Assembly (NCBI GenBank): GCA_025504975.1
Contig: JANUWI010000017.1
Coordinates: forward strand, 310,001 to 374,000
Origin: Plenodomus lindquistii
Taxonomy: Eukaryota; Ascomycota; Dothideomycetes; Pleosporales; Leptosphaeriaceae
Direction: 5' to 3'
DNA length: 64,000 nucleotides
A program made the position numbers and the translations under genes. Positions 22,298 to 34,072 of the stretch are shown here, piece by piece (the stretch's first letter is position 1; the number at the start of each line of letters is the position of its first letter). The notes under the pieces are model-generated. The model did not search any database. It was not told the DNA's origin and worked only from the letters and a program-made list of their open reading frames with translations.

Positions 22298-24388
22298 TTA
22301 ATACATGCGGTTACTCCTCCAAATCTCCCTTTCCAGCTCCCATTGTCTTTCAACTTCCAGCCCTGCATCGAGCACTTGCTGTCTCATATCAGCGGTGTAA
22401 GTACTCCAGTTGTGCAAGTCTACTGGGAACTCTTGTCCCCTGGCGGCCAGAAGATGCATAGAATGTGCAACGTCGGCGAGGAAACTCGGGTTCTCGTCTT
22501 GCTCGTCTTGTAAATCATTTTGCTCATCATCTTGTTCAGCCTTTTGCTTCTTCTCTCGCTCATCATTTTCATCGGAGCTATCGTCAAAGCTGTCGTCGGA
22601 ATCGTCTCCGTCTGGTTTGCCGCTTTGCGCTCCATTCCCACCTACGCCTACGTCTTTTCCTTGACCTTTAGACTTGACCGACTTCCCAGCTCCAACATTC
22701 GACGACTTCGAGGTTGCCGCTTTGCTCGCAGCATTCATATCCCTCACAATCCTCGCATCTTGCTGAAAGACGGCCTTGTCCTCGTCACTCAGATCCCAAT
22801 ATCCTGGGACATTGTTCCGTGAGAAATAGCCACCAGCCCTCTGAGCAGCCTGAGCCGTATCGAGCAGCACTTGTAGCCACTGTTGCCTTTCAGCCTCACT
22901 ACGCTCCGGTCTCAGGGCGTGTCGGATTGCTTGGCACCGCCTCTCGAATTCTTGTTCTTGTTTTTTTATCCTTCTTGCTTCTCGCTTCTCTTCTTCTGCC
23001 GCTTTTGCCTCTCGCTCCTGTTGTCGAAGCCGGGCCTCTCTCTTACGCTCTTCTTGTCGCTCTGCCCACTTCGCCACCGCATTCGGCTCATTACGCTCCT
23101 TATGCATTTCCTCTACTTCCTTCTTGGTTCTGACAATTTCCTCAGGAGTCAACTCATCGTAATATGGCTGTGCAACTGGTATAGGTAGGCCGTTTGCTTG
23201 GGCGTTCTCTCTGGCTGTATTCGCCCATGCTTGAGCCTCGGATTGTGCGAGGAGTCTCTCATTCTGCTCATGAAGTAACTGGCGGAGTATTGAAGGGGAT
23301 ATGGGCTCGTGGTTACCGTCGGAGTCGAGGGTACCAGCCGGTCCAGCACCGCCAGTCAGCATATCGCTGCCGTGAATGCTATCATCTGGACCACGCGGGC
23401 GTGGGTAGGTCACAATCTGCCTGTTCCTGGGATCGGCTTGAGTGCGTAGTGTATCGGGTGTACGATCTATCTGGACAACTCCAGTCGCGTAGGAGCGTGG
23501 TGCCGTGGATGGGGGAAACGCATGCCCGCATTGGAAGCAGAATTTCCTGTAGATGGAGGCTTCGTATGCCGTGCAGCGCTGACATGAACGGCCTGTTGGA
23601 GAGACAGTCTGTGTACTCGAGACAGGCCTTGAAGTTGGTGGCGAGGAGCCTGATGGCTGTACAGAGCTTGATGGTCTTGCAGCTCCTGTTCTCGAGGACT
23701 CCGAACGCGACGGCCCTAGCTGCAACGACTGTGAAAGCCGATTTGTTCGGGCAGCAGCTTGAGATACAATCTTTCGATTAGCTTTGGCTTGCAACAAGCG
23801 AGCTGCAGCCTCGTCTCTTGACTTCTTTTGAGCAGCGCTCTTTCGCTCTCGCTCTTCTAAATCACGTTCTTTCCGAGACTTTGGTTTGGAGGGCTCTTCG
23901 CTTTGGTCACCTGCCCTCGATAGGCTTTCGATTGGATTCGCAGGATATTGAGTGATGAGTCTGACGTCTTTCGCAGTACCGTTGTCCAACTCTGCAGCGT
24001 AAGATGTGGTGTGATAGGGTCCTGTTACTGTTTCGCTTATGTATTGTCTAGCTTCGGCAAGAAGGTTTCGTATGATGCCATGGCGAGCTGCTGGTGTTCC
24101 ATCAAACTCGTTCATTTTGGCTCTTTTACTTGGTCGCGGTCCCGTTTCAGCCTCTTCTGATGTCGGTGGGAAGGCTTTGCTGATTTCATTATGAGTATGT
24201 TTCTGATCAAAGGTGCATTCGTGCTTTCTCTTGGGGCGTCCAAGATTGCTTATGCGCTCGCTAGTGCCGCCGTTGGTGGCTCGAAAGCCTTGACGGTGTG
24301 AACACTGCTTGATGCTGTTCGCAGCAGACATGATGCTGGGTTGGATTGTATGTGTAATGTTGTGAGTTGGCATGTTGCTTGCTGTCAT
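22298..24388 (-). CDS. Unknown protein with CxxC zinc ribbon and coiled coil
   Basis: Single exon, 696 residues from the ATG at 24388; an alternative start at 24331 (residue 20) is equally plausible. Cys269, Cys272, Cys284 and Cys287 form a CxxC-x11-CxxC zinc-ribbon-like unit. A basic/acidic coiled-coil block precedes it (about 170-215, KERDLEERERKS type) and a longer, very charged one follows (about 430-510). The next part is aromatic and helical with a motif around YFSRNNVPGYWDLSD, then an Asp/Glu-rich acidic tail and a last helical segment. There is no signal peptide or membrane span, so it is likely nuclear. I do not recognise an orthologue; it could be a chromatin or splicing-associated factor. 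Confidence 0.8.
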   Translation of the reverse strand: MTASNMPTHNITHTIQPSIMSAANSIKQCSHRQGFRATNGGTSERISNLGRPKRKHECTFDQKHTHNEISKAFPPTSEEAETGPRPSKRAKMNEFDGTPAARHGIIRNLLAEARQYISETVTGPYHTTSYAAELDNGTAKDVRLITQYPANPIESLSRAGDQSEEPSKPKSRKERDLEERERKSAAQKKSRDEAAARLLQAKANRKIVSQAAARTNRLSQSLQLGPSRSESSRTGAARPSSSVQPSGSSPPTSRPVSSTQTVSPTGRSCQRCTAYEASIYRKFCFQCGHAFPPSTAPRSYATGVVQIDRTPDTLRTQADPRNRQIVTYPRPRGPDDSIHGSDMLTGGAGPAGTLDSDGNHEPISPSILRQLLHEQNERLLAQSEAQAWANTARENAQANGLPIPVAQPYYDELTPEEIVRTKKEVEEMHKERNEPNAVAKWAERQEERKREARLRQQEREAKAAEEEKREARRIKKQEQEFERRCQAIRHALRPERSEAERQQWLQVLLDTAQAAQRAGGYFSRNNVPGYWDLSDEDKAVFQQDARIVRDMNAASKAATSKSSNVGAGKSVKSKGQGKDVGVGGNGAQSGKPDGDDSDDSFDDSSDENDEREKKQKAEQDDEQNDLQDEQDENPSFLADVAHSMHLLAARGQEFPVDLHNWSTYTADMRQQVLDAGLEVERQWELEREIWRSNRMY

Positions 24389-25308
24389 AGCACGACGTAG
24401 AGTTTTGAATCAGGACGGCGTGGGTGGAACAATGCAGCTTGGCTAGACAAAGGATTAATGGCGCTTGCACGAACGAGCACAATGCCACGGTACGAGCGAC
24501 ATTGTCCCATTGACTGGGCACGCTGTGTAGATGGATGCAGATAAGGGATTGCAAACATGATTGAGAATGACATTGTTACTGGGTCCTGCTGCTTTGAAAC
24601 GAGTACGGAAGCAGAAGCACGAAGGAGCTTGTTTCTTTGGGCGCAACACTGCACCGCTGAATGCATACTGCACGTGTATGTCTATCAGGTGTTGTTGACG
24701 AGTGAAAGCGTGGGGCCGAGCCAGGGTCCCGGATAAATTGCAGCCGAGTGCCGACGCTTCGCCACATGACTCTTTGGCCGTTCGGCGGCAGGACACGAGC
24801 AGCAATTTGGGCCGTGGCCCGTAATGTGATGAGATGCGGCCGTCGACGATTGTGTGCGCACACTGCACACTGCACACTGTACAGTGCTGCAGATGTGGCG
24901 GCATGGCTGGCTGTGCCACAGCGCAAGACGGGGGGGACCCAGGTGCACGTCTGCTGGGCGCTGGTTGCATAGGTGTCCTTTGGTCTGATTCGCCACTAGA
25001 CGGCAAGTCACCCGCCACTCTTGTCGGCGCATTACCGTGCTGACCGCTGTCCCAAGGGTTGACAACGGGCCTGGTGCGCCGCAGAAGCTTCAGGGCCCGC
25101 CAAGCGCAATCTCGTCCGGCGAGGCCATGCACACGCGCCATCTCATGCGCGCTTGGCTGGGCTGACGGCTGACGGGGTCCTTTTAAATGTGCTGGAGCCC
25201 ACATTCCAGAGTGGCACGCCGCTCCCCCTATCGCCAGCCCTCACTGCGCCAACCTCTCCCCGACCTTTGCTGCGTTTTTGGAGATACTCGACAGTGTGCG
25301 TCGCCAAC
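24389..25308. promoter_or_regulatory. Divergent intergenic region
   Basis: This gap of about 0.9 kb separates the starts of two divergent genes and holds their promoters. Frames open on the minus strand (24455-25204) show no domain. It contains the GCACACT repeat at 24858-24878. Confidence 0.4.
24858..24878 (+). repeat. (GCACACT)x3 repeat
   Basis: Three perfect seven-base tandem copies lie in the promoter interval of the glycosyltransferase gene. Their spacing is below a full helix turn. They could be clustered binding sites or a chance microsatellite. Confidence 0.85.
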
Positions 25309-26485
25309 ATGATGCTGCCGTCGTCCATTGGAGGGCGGAGCCCGTTGTTTGCCCTCTCGGTGAGCGCAGGCGCCGTCTTGGTCTTCATCTTTGCTTTCAT
25401 GGCCTGGCAGAGTCCCTCGCGCATGCCGTTCCCCCATGGCCATGTTGACTTGTATGTTTGCACCCTCCACGGCGTCTTGCTTGCGCTTTCGTCTGCAACG
25501 AGTACCCCTGACCCGTCCTCCTCACAGAAGCCACGCCAATGCCAAGGCCGATGTCTCCATCAGCGAAGTGCTGCGGCTATTGTACGATAACCTCAAACTG
25601 TCGCCTACTGCACCTTATATCCGCGAGCCCAACGGCAGCCACATCCAACTACCGCCGAACCCGCAATACACCAAGAAACTGGGCAGCGACATTCTGATCC
25701 TCGATCTAGAAACGAGGCCGCTCAAGTCAACGGACGCCTACAACAAGGGTGAATTCGACTGGCGCAACATTGGCCACGTCTCGGGTGGTGTCTTCAACCA
25801 CTACACCTATGCGCTCATCCACGGTTATGACTACAAGTTTGTTCACGCCCACGAATTCGAAGACCGTCATGCCACCTGGATCAAGCCCTCGGCGCTCGCA
25901 AACCACATCAAAAACTACAAGTTCATCGTTTTCCTGGATGCAGATGCTGCGTTCCGCTTCCTCCACGTCCCTATCGAGTGGATGCTGAACTACTGGGACA
26001 TCAAGTCACATCATTCTTTCGTCATGGCCAAGGATCCGTGGTCGCCCGCAGAACCACAATTCAACTCGGATCGTTTCAACCGTACCCTGACCAACACGGG
26101 CTTCATGATTGTACAGAACAACCAGAATACAATGCCGATTCTGAAGGCGTGGCACGAATGTCCCGACGATACTCGCTACGCCAACTGCTCACAGTGGAAG
26201 CAGCCGAGGTTTCACGAGCAGTCTGCTTTTGGCGAGTACATCCGCTACGACTACGAACAATACATCAAGGAGCTCGAGTGTGGCGAGGCCAACGGCTACC
26301 CAGGTGTTACTGCCAGCAACTGCCAAGGGAGATTTGTTCGTCATTACTGGTTCGAAAAGCACCACGTCAAGACAGACTTTCGCGAGAACATTATGAACGC
26401 CATTACTCTTCCAATCCAAAAAGTCTTTGCAGAGAACATAGGAGGCATCATCACCGAACAAGAGCAAAACGTTATCCACGCGTAG
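25309..26485 (+). CDS. Type II membrane glycosyltransferase, GT34-like
   Basis: Model join(25309..25451,25528..26485), 366 residues; the 76-bp intron has donor GTATGT and acceptor ACAG, phase 2. The protein begins Met-Met, so 25312 is an alternative start. A short cytoplasmic end and a single hydrophobic span (about residues 12-32) give the usual type II Golgi topology. The luminal domain has a DxD metal/nucleotide-sugar site within FLDADAAF (about residue 185-190) and later an NTGFM motif like that of the galactosyl/mannosyltransferase GMA12/MNN10 (GT34) family. The role is probably transfer of mannose or galactose onto secreted glycoproteins. The GT-A fold is well supported; the exact family is moderate. 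Confidence 0.82.
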
Positions 26486-27510
26486 GACAGACCAAAGGAC
26501 CCAGAATTGATTAAACATGCTTAATGAAAAGGAAAAGACGGTACATCGCATGAGCATAGCGTTGCATACACACGGCGTTTTTATGGCGTTTGAAAATTCT
26601 GGATGGATCCGGCCTTATTGCTGTTGAGCTTTTTCGCACCGCCTCGAGCATTCATTGGATCAGGTTACTGGATGTATCAATATCCCAAATGCTGCATTTC
26701 TTGTTGTTTTTTTCGTTTCGAGAAATTGCCACGGCATGGTTCCTCTTTTCGAATTCACTAGGCACGCGAAAACAGCAATCAACCATATCTGCCACCAGCT
26801 TAGCAATTTGTCTAGCCATGCGAGCGACTCGAATACGATCACAATACGAGAAAAGATCACGCTGGCATGTATCTCGCAGAGGGATCCGCCCACGACCTCA
26901 CTCGATTGTGGACCCCTTTTGAACGACTCCTTCCTGTCGAGGAAAGGCAATTATCAACGAGTGCCACCACATTGCCGAACGAGCTCTGAAGCGGAACTTC
27001 AGTTCTTGGCCGCGCAATATCATCGTTGGCAACGAACGGCCCCGACATCCTATATCGTGCTCTCGCTGCAACGCTTGGGTTTAGCACGATTCGGAGAAGT
27101 GCCTTGACTGGTTTTTCGCAACAGCATGGACATTTCGGCTATGTTTCAGCTCGTGTTGTAATTGCCAATACCCTTGGTGCGCTAATTTCCGCTTGTTGTA
27201 GATTTAAGAATCGCAATTCACTCAGAGTTACCCGCGCACAAACATATCATTGTTCGATGTTACATTTTTACTTTTGGTGCCTAGAAAAAGAAATCGATGC
27301 CTAAGTAGCTCAACATTCCATTCTCGCACATGCGCATCTGAAGATCGCATCGAACCATGACACATCGCCGCTCGGTCGATCGCAGGTTTCCCGCTTACTC
27401 TCAGAATGATATTTAAACTTTCACCGCCACGTCATACATGCCATTTTCCCAGCGAGGAGCTGGCCAGCCAAGATGAGATTCGACTGCGGCCAGCCTCTGA
27501 CCACTTTCGC
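26486..27510. other. Convergent intergenic region
   Basis: This region lies between the glycosyltransferase stop and the hydrolase stop. Small open frames at 26590-26922 and 26655-27107 lack any motif. I see nothing supportable. Confidence 0.45.
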
Positions 27511-28463
27511 TTACAGTATGAACTTCTTCAAAAGAGTAGCGAGTCGCTCCGGTTGTTCCAATGATAGACTGTGACCACAGTTCTCGAAAACTTCCGCAAT
27601 CTCCACCTTGTTAGCCACCATCAGCATCTGCTCCTTGACAAGTGGACCAAAGAATCTACGTTCCGTTAGTGACCATTGCTCATACAGCGCCTGCCTACTT
27701 ACTCTGGTGCGCCAACGGTCATAACCTTTGCCTTCAACTTGCCGCCCTTGAGAATCTCTTTCTCAACATCCACGTTCACCCAATGACTTCTATACGTTTC
27801 CAGTATTCCTCTCAAGCCACCTGGCGCCTTTGAACACCTCACCCATTCGTTGACAGCAACCTGGTCAAGTGTACTCGGGTTATAACACTCGGCCTTCATG
27901 AAATGTGTCCAGAATTCCTCTTCCTTTCCCTGGATCAACATCTCAGGAATATGTGGTAGCCAGAAGAACGGAATGTGCCAATTCCAAACACCCCTTTGCT
28001 CGTACTGCGCGCTGATATTATCACGCGTAAAGAATGACTGCTCTGTCAAAGTGGAAGAGAGCATCATCTCGCAGAAGGAAAGGTGGGTCACGCGATCGGG
28101 GTACAGACCAGCGAGGCAGAAAGCAAATGTACCGCCGCGGTCTTCACCGTGGACGGCGAACTTTGTGTGACCGAGTTGAGTCATGAGTTCGGCCATATCT
28201 TTTGCATTGGTTCGACCATCGTAGCCTTCTGATGCTGGCGGTTTATCAGTCGCACCAAAACCGCGCAGGTCGGGAGCAATGAGTGTGAAGTGCGGGCTGA
28301 GGATGGGAACCAGACGGTACCAGTAGTAATGATTTTTGGGGGTCCCATGGAGAAGTAGTAGAGGTGGACCCGAGCCCGCGGTGATGTAGTGTAATCGGAT
28401 GCCATTGACGCGGGCCATGTGGTGGTCCACCGGCTTTTGATTGTGGTCGTAGGTTTCGGGCAT
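27511..28463 (-). CDS. Alpha/beta hydrolase, epoxide hydrolase/dehalogenase type
   Basis: Model complement(join(27511..27655,27703..28463)), 301 residues; the 47-bp intron (donor GTAAGT, branch CTAAC, acceptor GTAG) is phase 2. HGTP at residues 39-42 is the oxyanion-hole motif. The nucleophile elbow is HGEDRGG with Asp108 instead of Ser, the mark of the soluble epoxide hydrolase and haloacid/haloalkane dehalogenase branch. The second exon supplies the catalytic His in NCGHSLSLE. There is no signal peptide, so it is cytosolic. It would open an epoxide or hydrolyse a carbon-halogen bond; the substrate is unknown. It lies in the same direction as the amino-acid oxidase gene, 486 bp downstream of its stop, at the left border of the accessory region. 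Confidence 0.9.
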
Positions 28464-28949
28464 TTTGATGGCAACGTTCGGACTTCTTGGAGAGTGCTTA
28501 TTGAGCTGTGTAAGTTGTACAACCTGATTTATGTCTGCGTACTATATAAGAAGGTGGCCACTAGATGACAGTTCGTAAGACTCGCATCGCGCCTGGAGGT
28601 TTAGTCGGCTATTCAGACAACGTCATACCAGTACTTAGTGAAGCACACTAAGTTAAAGCGGAAGTGAGTCCGCGCACCAAACGTTGACTGTCACACATGT
28701 ACAATCCATTCTTATAGAATTCAGGGACCATAACAGGAATAGCTCGCGAAAATGACATGTAAGCGTCGCAGAGTGCCAGCACGACGGCTTGGGACGTTCG
28801 CATCACGCCAAGTTATGGCGCAATCTCAGGGGTGCATCTCGCACCTGGGTGGTATTGCGTCGCTCTCTTCGTTGCTCTTCACACAATTCATCCACATCCT
28901 CGCAGCATGCAACGGCGCTTTATTTTGTTCTACATGGCTTGAAATACAA
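28464..28949. promoter_or_regulatory. Promoter region of the hydrolase
   Basis: This is the interval between two tandem minus-strand genes. I see no coding signal beyond short chance frames. Confidence 0.4.
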
Positions 28950-31038
28950 TCACAGATGGATCCATCTTCCCATCCAGGTCTCAACAATTTGTTTCGCCTC
29001 ATCAACAAGCCCCATGTCCAACAGCAGCTGAGAGGTTCCACGTACTGCTGAGTCCAGTGCTGAGAAGATCCAGGCATGGGTGTAGCTCGTATGCTCGCCA
29101 ATGAAGATTGTCTTCATTTCTGTCTCGTAGTATGCGGGAAGATACAAGTCTTGTTGTCCGACAGTAGGCGCAGCCCATGCGCCTGCTTGGTGCTCGTCAG
29201 TCTCCCAGCACTGCCGATCATACGCGCCGGTGAATTGTTCATTCGCAACCTCTCCATGGACCTCTACCATGGCTCGCTGGACGAGAGCAACGTGATCTAC
29301 TGTGCTCAATGCACCGACAGAGCGAGCAATGTTGCCAGATGCATACGAACCTAGAATCACCCCAGCTCCAGTCGAGTTGATCTTGTACGACGGGTAACAT
29401 ACGGATCCGATTCCGGGAATATCAGTCGAACCGCAGCCACCAATTATCGGAGGTGAGAGCTTCTCCCAAAATCGTGTCTTATAGTGTAGTGCGACTTTAC
29501 ACGACTGCTGGTAGTTCATGTTGGTAATGGCACGGGACAAGAGCGAGGAATACTTTGGAAGATCCCAGAGCCTGACCTTGGAAAACGGAACCGATACGAC
29601 AGCATAGTCATATTGCTCGCTCTCAGTATCCATGGCGAATGGATCCTGGCGCCATTCAATCGCCACCTTGTCGGTGTCCTTGTCGTATCTCAAACCGATA
29701 ATCTTTCGACCCAATGTCAGCCGGCTCTCAACGTGTGGAAGAAAAGCACGAGGGAGCGACTCAAGCCCTCGATCGATTGTCCGCCACGTAGTGGCACCAA
29801 AGTACGCGGTATCATACTCCCAGATTGGGCTGTTCGCATTGCTGGTGAGGAAGTCCACCACGTCGGCGCTTTGATTCAAGGCATATTTCAGGTAAGCAGC
29901 CTCTGACCAGTTGAAGAGACCCTTGTCGACAGCATCTTTGTGAGCTCGATAAATATTCGATGAAATGTTTCGGAGAACATCAGGTGTAAGACCAATAAAA
30001 TCTTCGAGAGCCTCTTCGGCGTGTTCCTGAGCACTTTCATCAGGGCCCTCTGCAGCTGGGAGTGTGTAAGCGGTCCTATTGGCTCTAATCATGGCCGCGC
30101 TAGGAATACGTCCGTTCTTCAGGCGGAAGCCATTGGAGTTGCCTGGTGTGTTGTCGCTGGCTTGGATCCACGGAATGAAGTTGACAGCAAGATGACTATC
30201 GTTGCCGTTGAGTTGATTCAAAACATCTCCCAGCTGAAAGACCATTTTATGGTCTTGGATGTCCAGCGTCTCATTTGTGTCTGCATACTTGGTGGATACT
30301 GGAAAGCGCATGGGACCCATTTCCTGGTACTGGTATTGGTCCGGAGTGCTGCCTGCCAGATACTTAGTCCGGATACGACCTCCAATGCGCTGTGAAGATT
30401 CCGTGATGTGCCAGTCATGGATCCCGACTGAGTCAAGAAGAAGGCTGGTCATCAAACCTGACATCCCTCCTCCGAGTATAGCGATTTTCTTGCTCTTCTC
30501 GACGGTAACAAAGGAAGCATTGTTCTGCTTAGATTTCATGTACGCAACTCCATCGAACCAAGGACCCATCATGTCAGCGACCTCTGCAATCTCTTCCCTC
30601 TTCCTGGGCTGATGCTTCACAGAGATGGGACTTGAACGTCCAATCAGATTTGATCCGGAGTACGCATGTCTATCATCCCGAATTAGCTCGCCAATTTCGG
30701 AACTGAAACATCAATGGGCCTACTCACAAGCAGCCGCCATGTACGGAATCCCCCGGAACAATCCAGACGAGTCTTTCCGGACGTCTTGAACGCTTGATCC
30801 AATGTGAAGCTACGTCGTGATGCTTGTCATCGTGGCTCCGCATATCACAATTACCGTAGACAACTCGGACTTCGCCTTCGAATTCATCATTGCCGTAACC
30901 GATATGGACGTTATGTACCGAATCAGATGTGACCGAGAGAGGTTTGAATAAGATGAGTTCTGAATGAGTCATCAAAGGGCTACATATGGTGGTTCCTGCT
31001 AACGCGAGTGCGGCGGAAGCTGAGATGATTCCCTTCAT
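28950..31038 (-). CDS. Secreted L-amino-acid oxidase-like flavoenzyme
   Basis: Model complement(join(28950..30669,30728..31038)), 676 residues; the 58-bp intron (donor GTGAGT, acceptor ATAG) is phase 2. Residues 1-20 form a signal peptide. An N-terminal domain of about 120 residues precedes the FAD-binding Rossmann motif GGGMSGL (170-176) and the flavin amine oxidase GG-R motif (SQRIGGR, 196-202). The C terminus has the second FAD contact region (IFIGEHTSYTHAWIFSALDSA), typical of the LAAO/monoamine-oxidase fold. It would oxidise an L-amino acid to the imine, releasing hydrogen peroxide; water then gives the keto acid and ammonia. Several NxS/T sequons support secretion. It is divergent from a RidA-like gene (imine hydrolase family) that also has a signal peptide. 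Substrate unknown. Confidence 0.9.
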
Positions 31039-32576
31039 ATTTGCCCCAGGTACAAGGTGTTCGAAGAGAAGATGAATACCTTAAAGTCGACAAGGGGTTG
31101 TGTCCTCAAATACTGCCTCCAATGGTCTTAAAACTCCAAGCTTACGGATACTTTGAATTACAGTTGGTCACCCAAGTCAATTGCTTATCATCACAGGGCG
31201 CAGTCGACATGCTGCTTCACCACAGGACCGAATTCCTTTGCGCGGCACAGACGTCTCGTATCATTGCGATAAGGACCACAGGGCGTTGCTGGAAGAGATT
31301 TCAAAAATGTATGTCAAAGGATGGGGTTATACATCCCTGCTGGCCAGTGACACGCAGTGCACATCCGAGCTAAGGTGCAGTAGCGTAAGCGAGAGTGCGG
31401 AGGTATTATTCATAGGAGCCATCTGTCTCCATCTTACGAGGGATATCGGCAGAGATAACGCACATCTTCATAGGTTGCAATGGCGAGTGACGTCCGGATG
31501 CGGATGTTACATAACCATGGGTACTGACTGTTGCCATGGGTACATTTAAACACTGTGCACAGAATACTCGCAAGCCGCTCTTGAGTGACAGGCCAGGTAG
31601 TTCAAGTCCGCTTCCGTCGACGAACAGATCGATCACCCATAGGAGCCTTGAACGTATTACAAGACACCACAACGATCAATTGCCAACGGTGGGGCCACGC
31701 TAGAACACAAAACTCCTACTAGAGTAGAACGTGGTCCTCGATATGCGGTATGCGGGAGCGTAGACTTCTGAATTACGTGAGACTTCTGCTGGACGTCTCG
31801 GGTATTAAGACGCAGCGATGGTGGAGGCGATGTTGTCTAACTACCTGGCCAATCACAAGGCGGACCATGGACCGTGGATCAATCGGAGTGGAGCCAACTC
31901 CGTCGATAAGCAGACCCGCGACTTCCAGGTCCCGCTTCTTATCTCAACTTCAGTCGGCTTCTATCATGCTGCATGAGATACGTCAAGAAGTTCGCTAAAT
32001 TCGTGTACAAGCGCGTGAGAAGGGCGCAACATAAATCGTGAGTTCTCGGCGCCCAGGCTTTGCGCCTCTGGAACGCCTGTCTCAAGCTGCGCTTCGCTCC
32101 CCGCTGCATTGATGACTCTCACCTTCCACTTTCGGCCCGTTGCAAGCTCACCTGCGGCCTTTCATCCCACGAGATAGGCTTCTTCGGTTGGGCATGGGAA
32201 TACCGCGTTGAGTATAGCAAGAGTGGGACGCACACAGCGGAGGTTCCAGTGCCTTGGGGCCGGCGGCGAACAGACAGCTGTGACTAATCAGCGGGACCTG
32301 ATCGTGGGTATTGATGACTGACGAGCCGACTCGTAAAAGTCTTGTTCGTCTATCTGCAGTATTGGCACGGCGGGCTCTGCTCTGCATACCACCACTCGTA
32401 CCACTTGGACACCAGGCGGTGGATTCCCCCATGATGGCTCTAGGTCTTGGAAGAGCTATCGCTGTATGATCGAGGTACTACATAAGGTCTCAAAGATCCC
32501 GGACATATTCTACCGCATGAGACCAACACTACCATCACGACTTCTCTAAACGTCTCTGTTGCCAGGCGCAAACAAC
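31039..32576. promoter_or_regulatory. 1.5-kb divergent intergenic region
   Basis: This is the spacer between the oxidase (leftward) and the RidA-like gene (rightward). Frames at 31041-31373, 31181-31549, 31750-31998 and 32060-32287 show nothing recognisable. The stretch 32040-32450 is GC-richer than its surroundings, but I cannot assign it to a gene or element. Confidence 0.4.
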
Positions 32577-33389
32577 ATGTTACTTTTTAAATTTATATTC
32601 GCACCACTCGTTGTGCTTTTCAGCATCGCTAGTGCCAAACCTACACCGAAGCTCGCTGAACAGCCCGTTGTAACATATCTCGGCACTCAAGGTCCAATAC
32701 TGTGTACGTTGAATCCAGTACTAGCCTTTTACTTGCTGACTTTGTACCAGCTGGTGGTGCCTGGACTTCCAAAGGCATCGTGTACACGTCGGGGACAGTA
32801 CCATCATTCAATGGCTCCATAGGTCACCACCACTTATTCTGCACCAATGATGCATAAAGCTGACATGACTATTGCTAGTCACCGGGGGTATTGGACCACA
32901 AACGGTAGGCACAGATACTGCGCGATGACAACTTTGAAGATTCAACTTACAGTCCCCAGGCGCAAGTCATCAAAAACATTGCCGTTGTCTTGGAGGAGGC
33001 TGGTACATCGTGGGATTATGTCATGAAAACAACAGTCTTCCTCGCCAACATGTCAGATTATACTGCAATGAACGAAGGGTACGGCGGCCAGTCCAATAAC
33101 TACGGCCAGTAAGAAATGCTAACGTGCGTCAAGTGAGATCTCAACCTTGAGTCGTCCAATGAGATGAGGGACCTTTGCCAGTTTTCCACTGAGACCAAGC
33201 TCGTCAGGGAATACAAAACAACACGGTTTCCTGCAAGAATCGGTGTCCAGGGTATATGCTGACTGCGTTCTAGTCTATGCAGCCATGCTGCCCACTCCTA
33301 AGCCAGCACGTACTGCCGTAGAAGTTGGAAAACTACCGGGCAATTTCCTTGTCGAGATCGAGGCCATTGCCGCTATCCCAGACTCATGA
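32577..33389 (+). pseudogene. RidA/YjgF-family gene with signal peptide, frame broken
   Basis: RidA proteins hydrolyse reactive enamine/imine intermediates. Exons 32577..32703, 32751..32822, 32879..32904 and from 32960 join in phase. Residues 1-20 are a strong signal peptide, odd for a normally cytosolic or mitochondrial family. The core is clear: AGGAWTSKGIVYTSGTVP, VTGGIGPQTAQVIKN and DYVMKTTVFLANMSDYTAMNE. The family's C terminus (about ARTAVEVGKLPGNFLVEIEAIA) is present at 33274-33389, but the only GT donor near the expected junction (33079) gives phase 2 while the acceptor at 33273 needs phase 1. Without splicing the frame stops at 33112. A one-base change in the GGG run at 33077-33079 would explain this. 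The second donor, GTCACC, is also weak. It is probably decaying, though an unusual splice site or an assembly error is possible. Confidence 0.7.
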
Positions 33390-34072
33390 CTTGGGTGAAG
33401 AGGCTGGAGAGTTGGATCGTATGTCAACGCCCAGGAGACAGCCCACTAGTACATAAAAAAGTCGATTCATCGTAGATTACAGCAACATCCTTGACAATCA
33501 CATGTTCGCATTATGGATCTTGCATTGACTACCATATTTTCGGTTGGCCCAAGTTTGTTTGAGTCAGGGCTTCGATATACGACTAGTAGCGTCGATCGCC
33601 ATTTTGACTAGATTAGTACTATGAGGGACCTAGTGTTTTTGGCGCACATCCCTTGCGAAAACCAATTACTTGTAGGTTTATACCACGCTGGAGAGCTAGT
33701 AATGATATACTGTACTTGTACAACGCATTCTTGGTAAAGTGTAGGATGTACAGCTATTTCCTTATACAGCTCCCAGGATTTGTCGGTATACCGTAGAGAC
33801 GATTTAATTTCGCGAGTGTAGCTATACATCAAAACAAATAAGCGTCTTCATAGACAGAAGCTTATACCACATGAGAGAAGACTATGCTACGAGAACAGCG
33901 GGCAAACACTATGGTGATAGGCTGGGGTGTAAGTTTACTGGATCACTACGCCGCGTCACGCTTGTCGTGGTACTTGGCATTCTTCAAGGGTGCTGCGCCA
34001 AAATGAAGCTTCTTCAATCATATGTAAACACATGCATGCGTCATGTCTTGTTGCGGTACGAGTTTGTCTACC
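33390..34072. other. Intergenic region
   Basis: AT-rich spacer between the RidA-like gene and the dioxygenase stop. I see no gene. Confidence 0.45.

Noticed and set aside
32040..32450. GC-rich block considered as a transposon relic
   Set aside because: I found no terminal repeats, target duplications or transposase/reverse transcriptase motifs.
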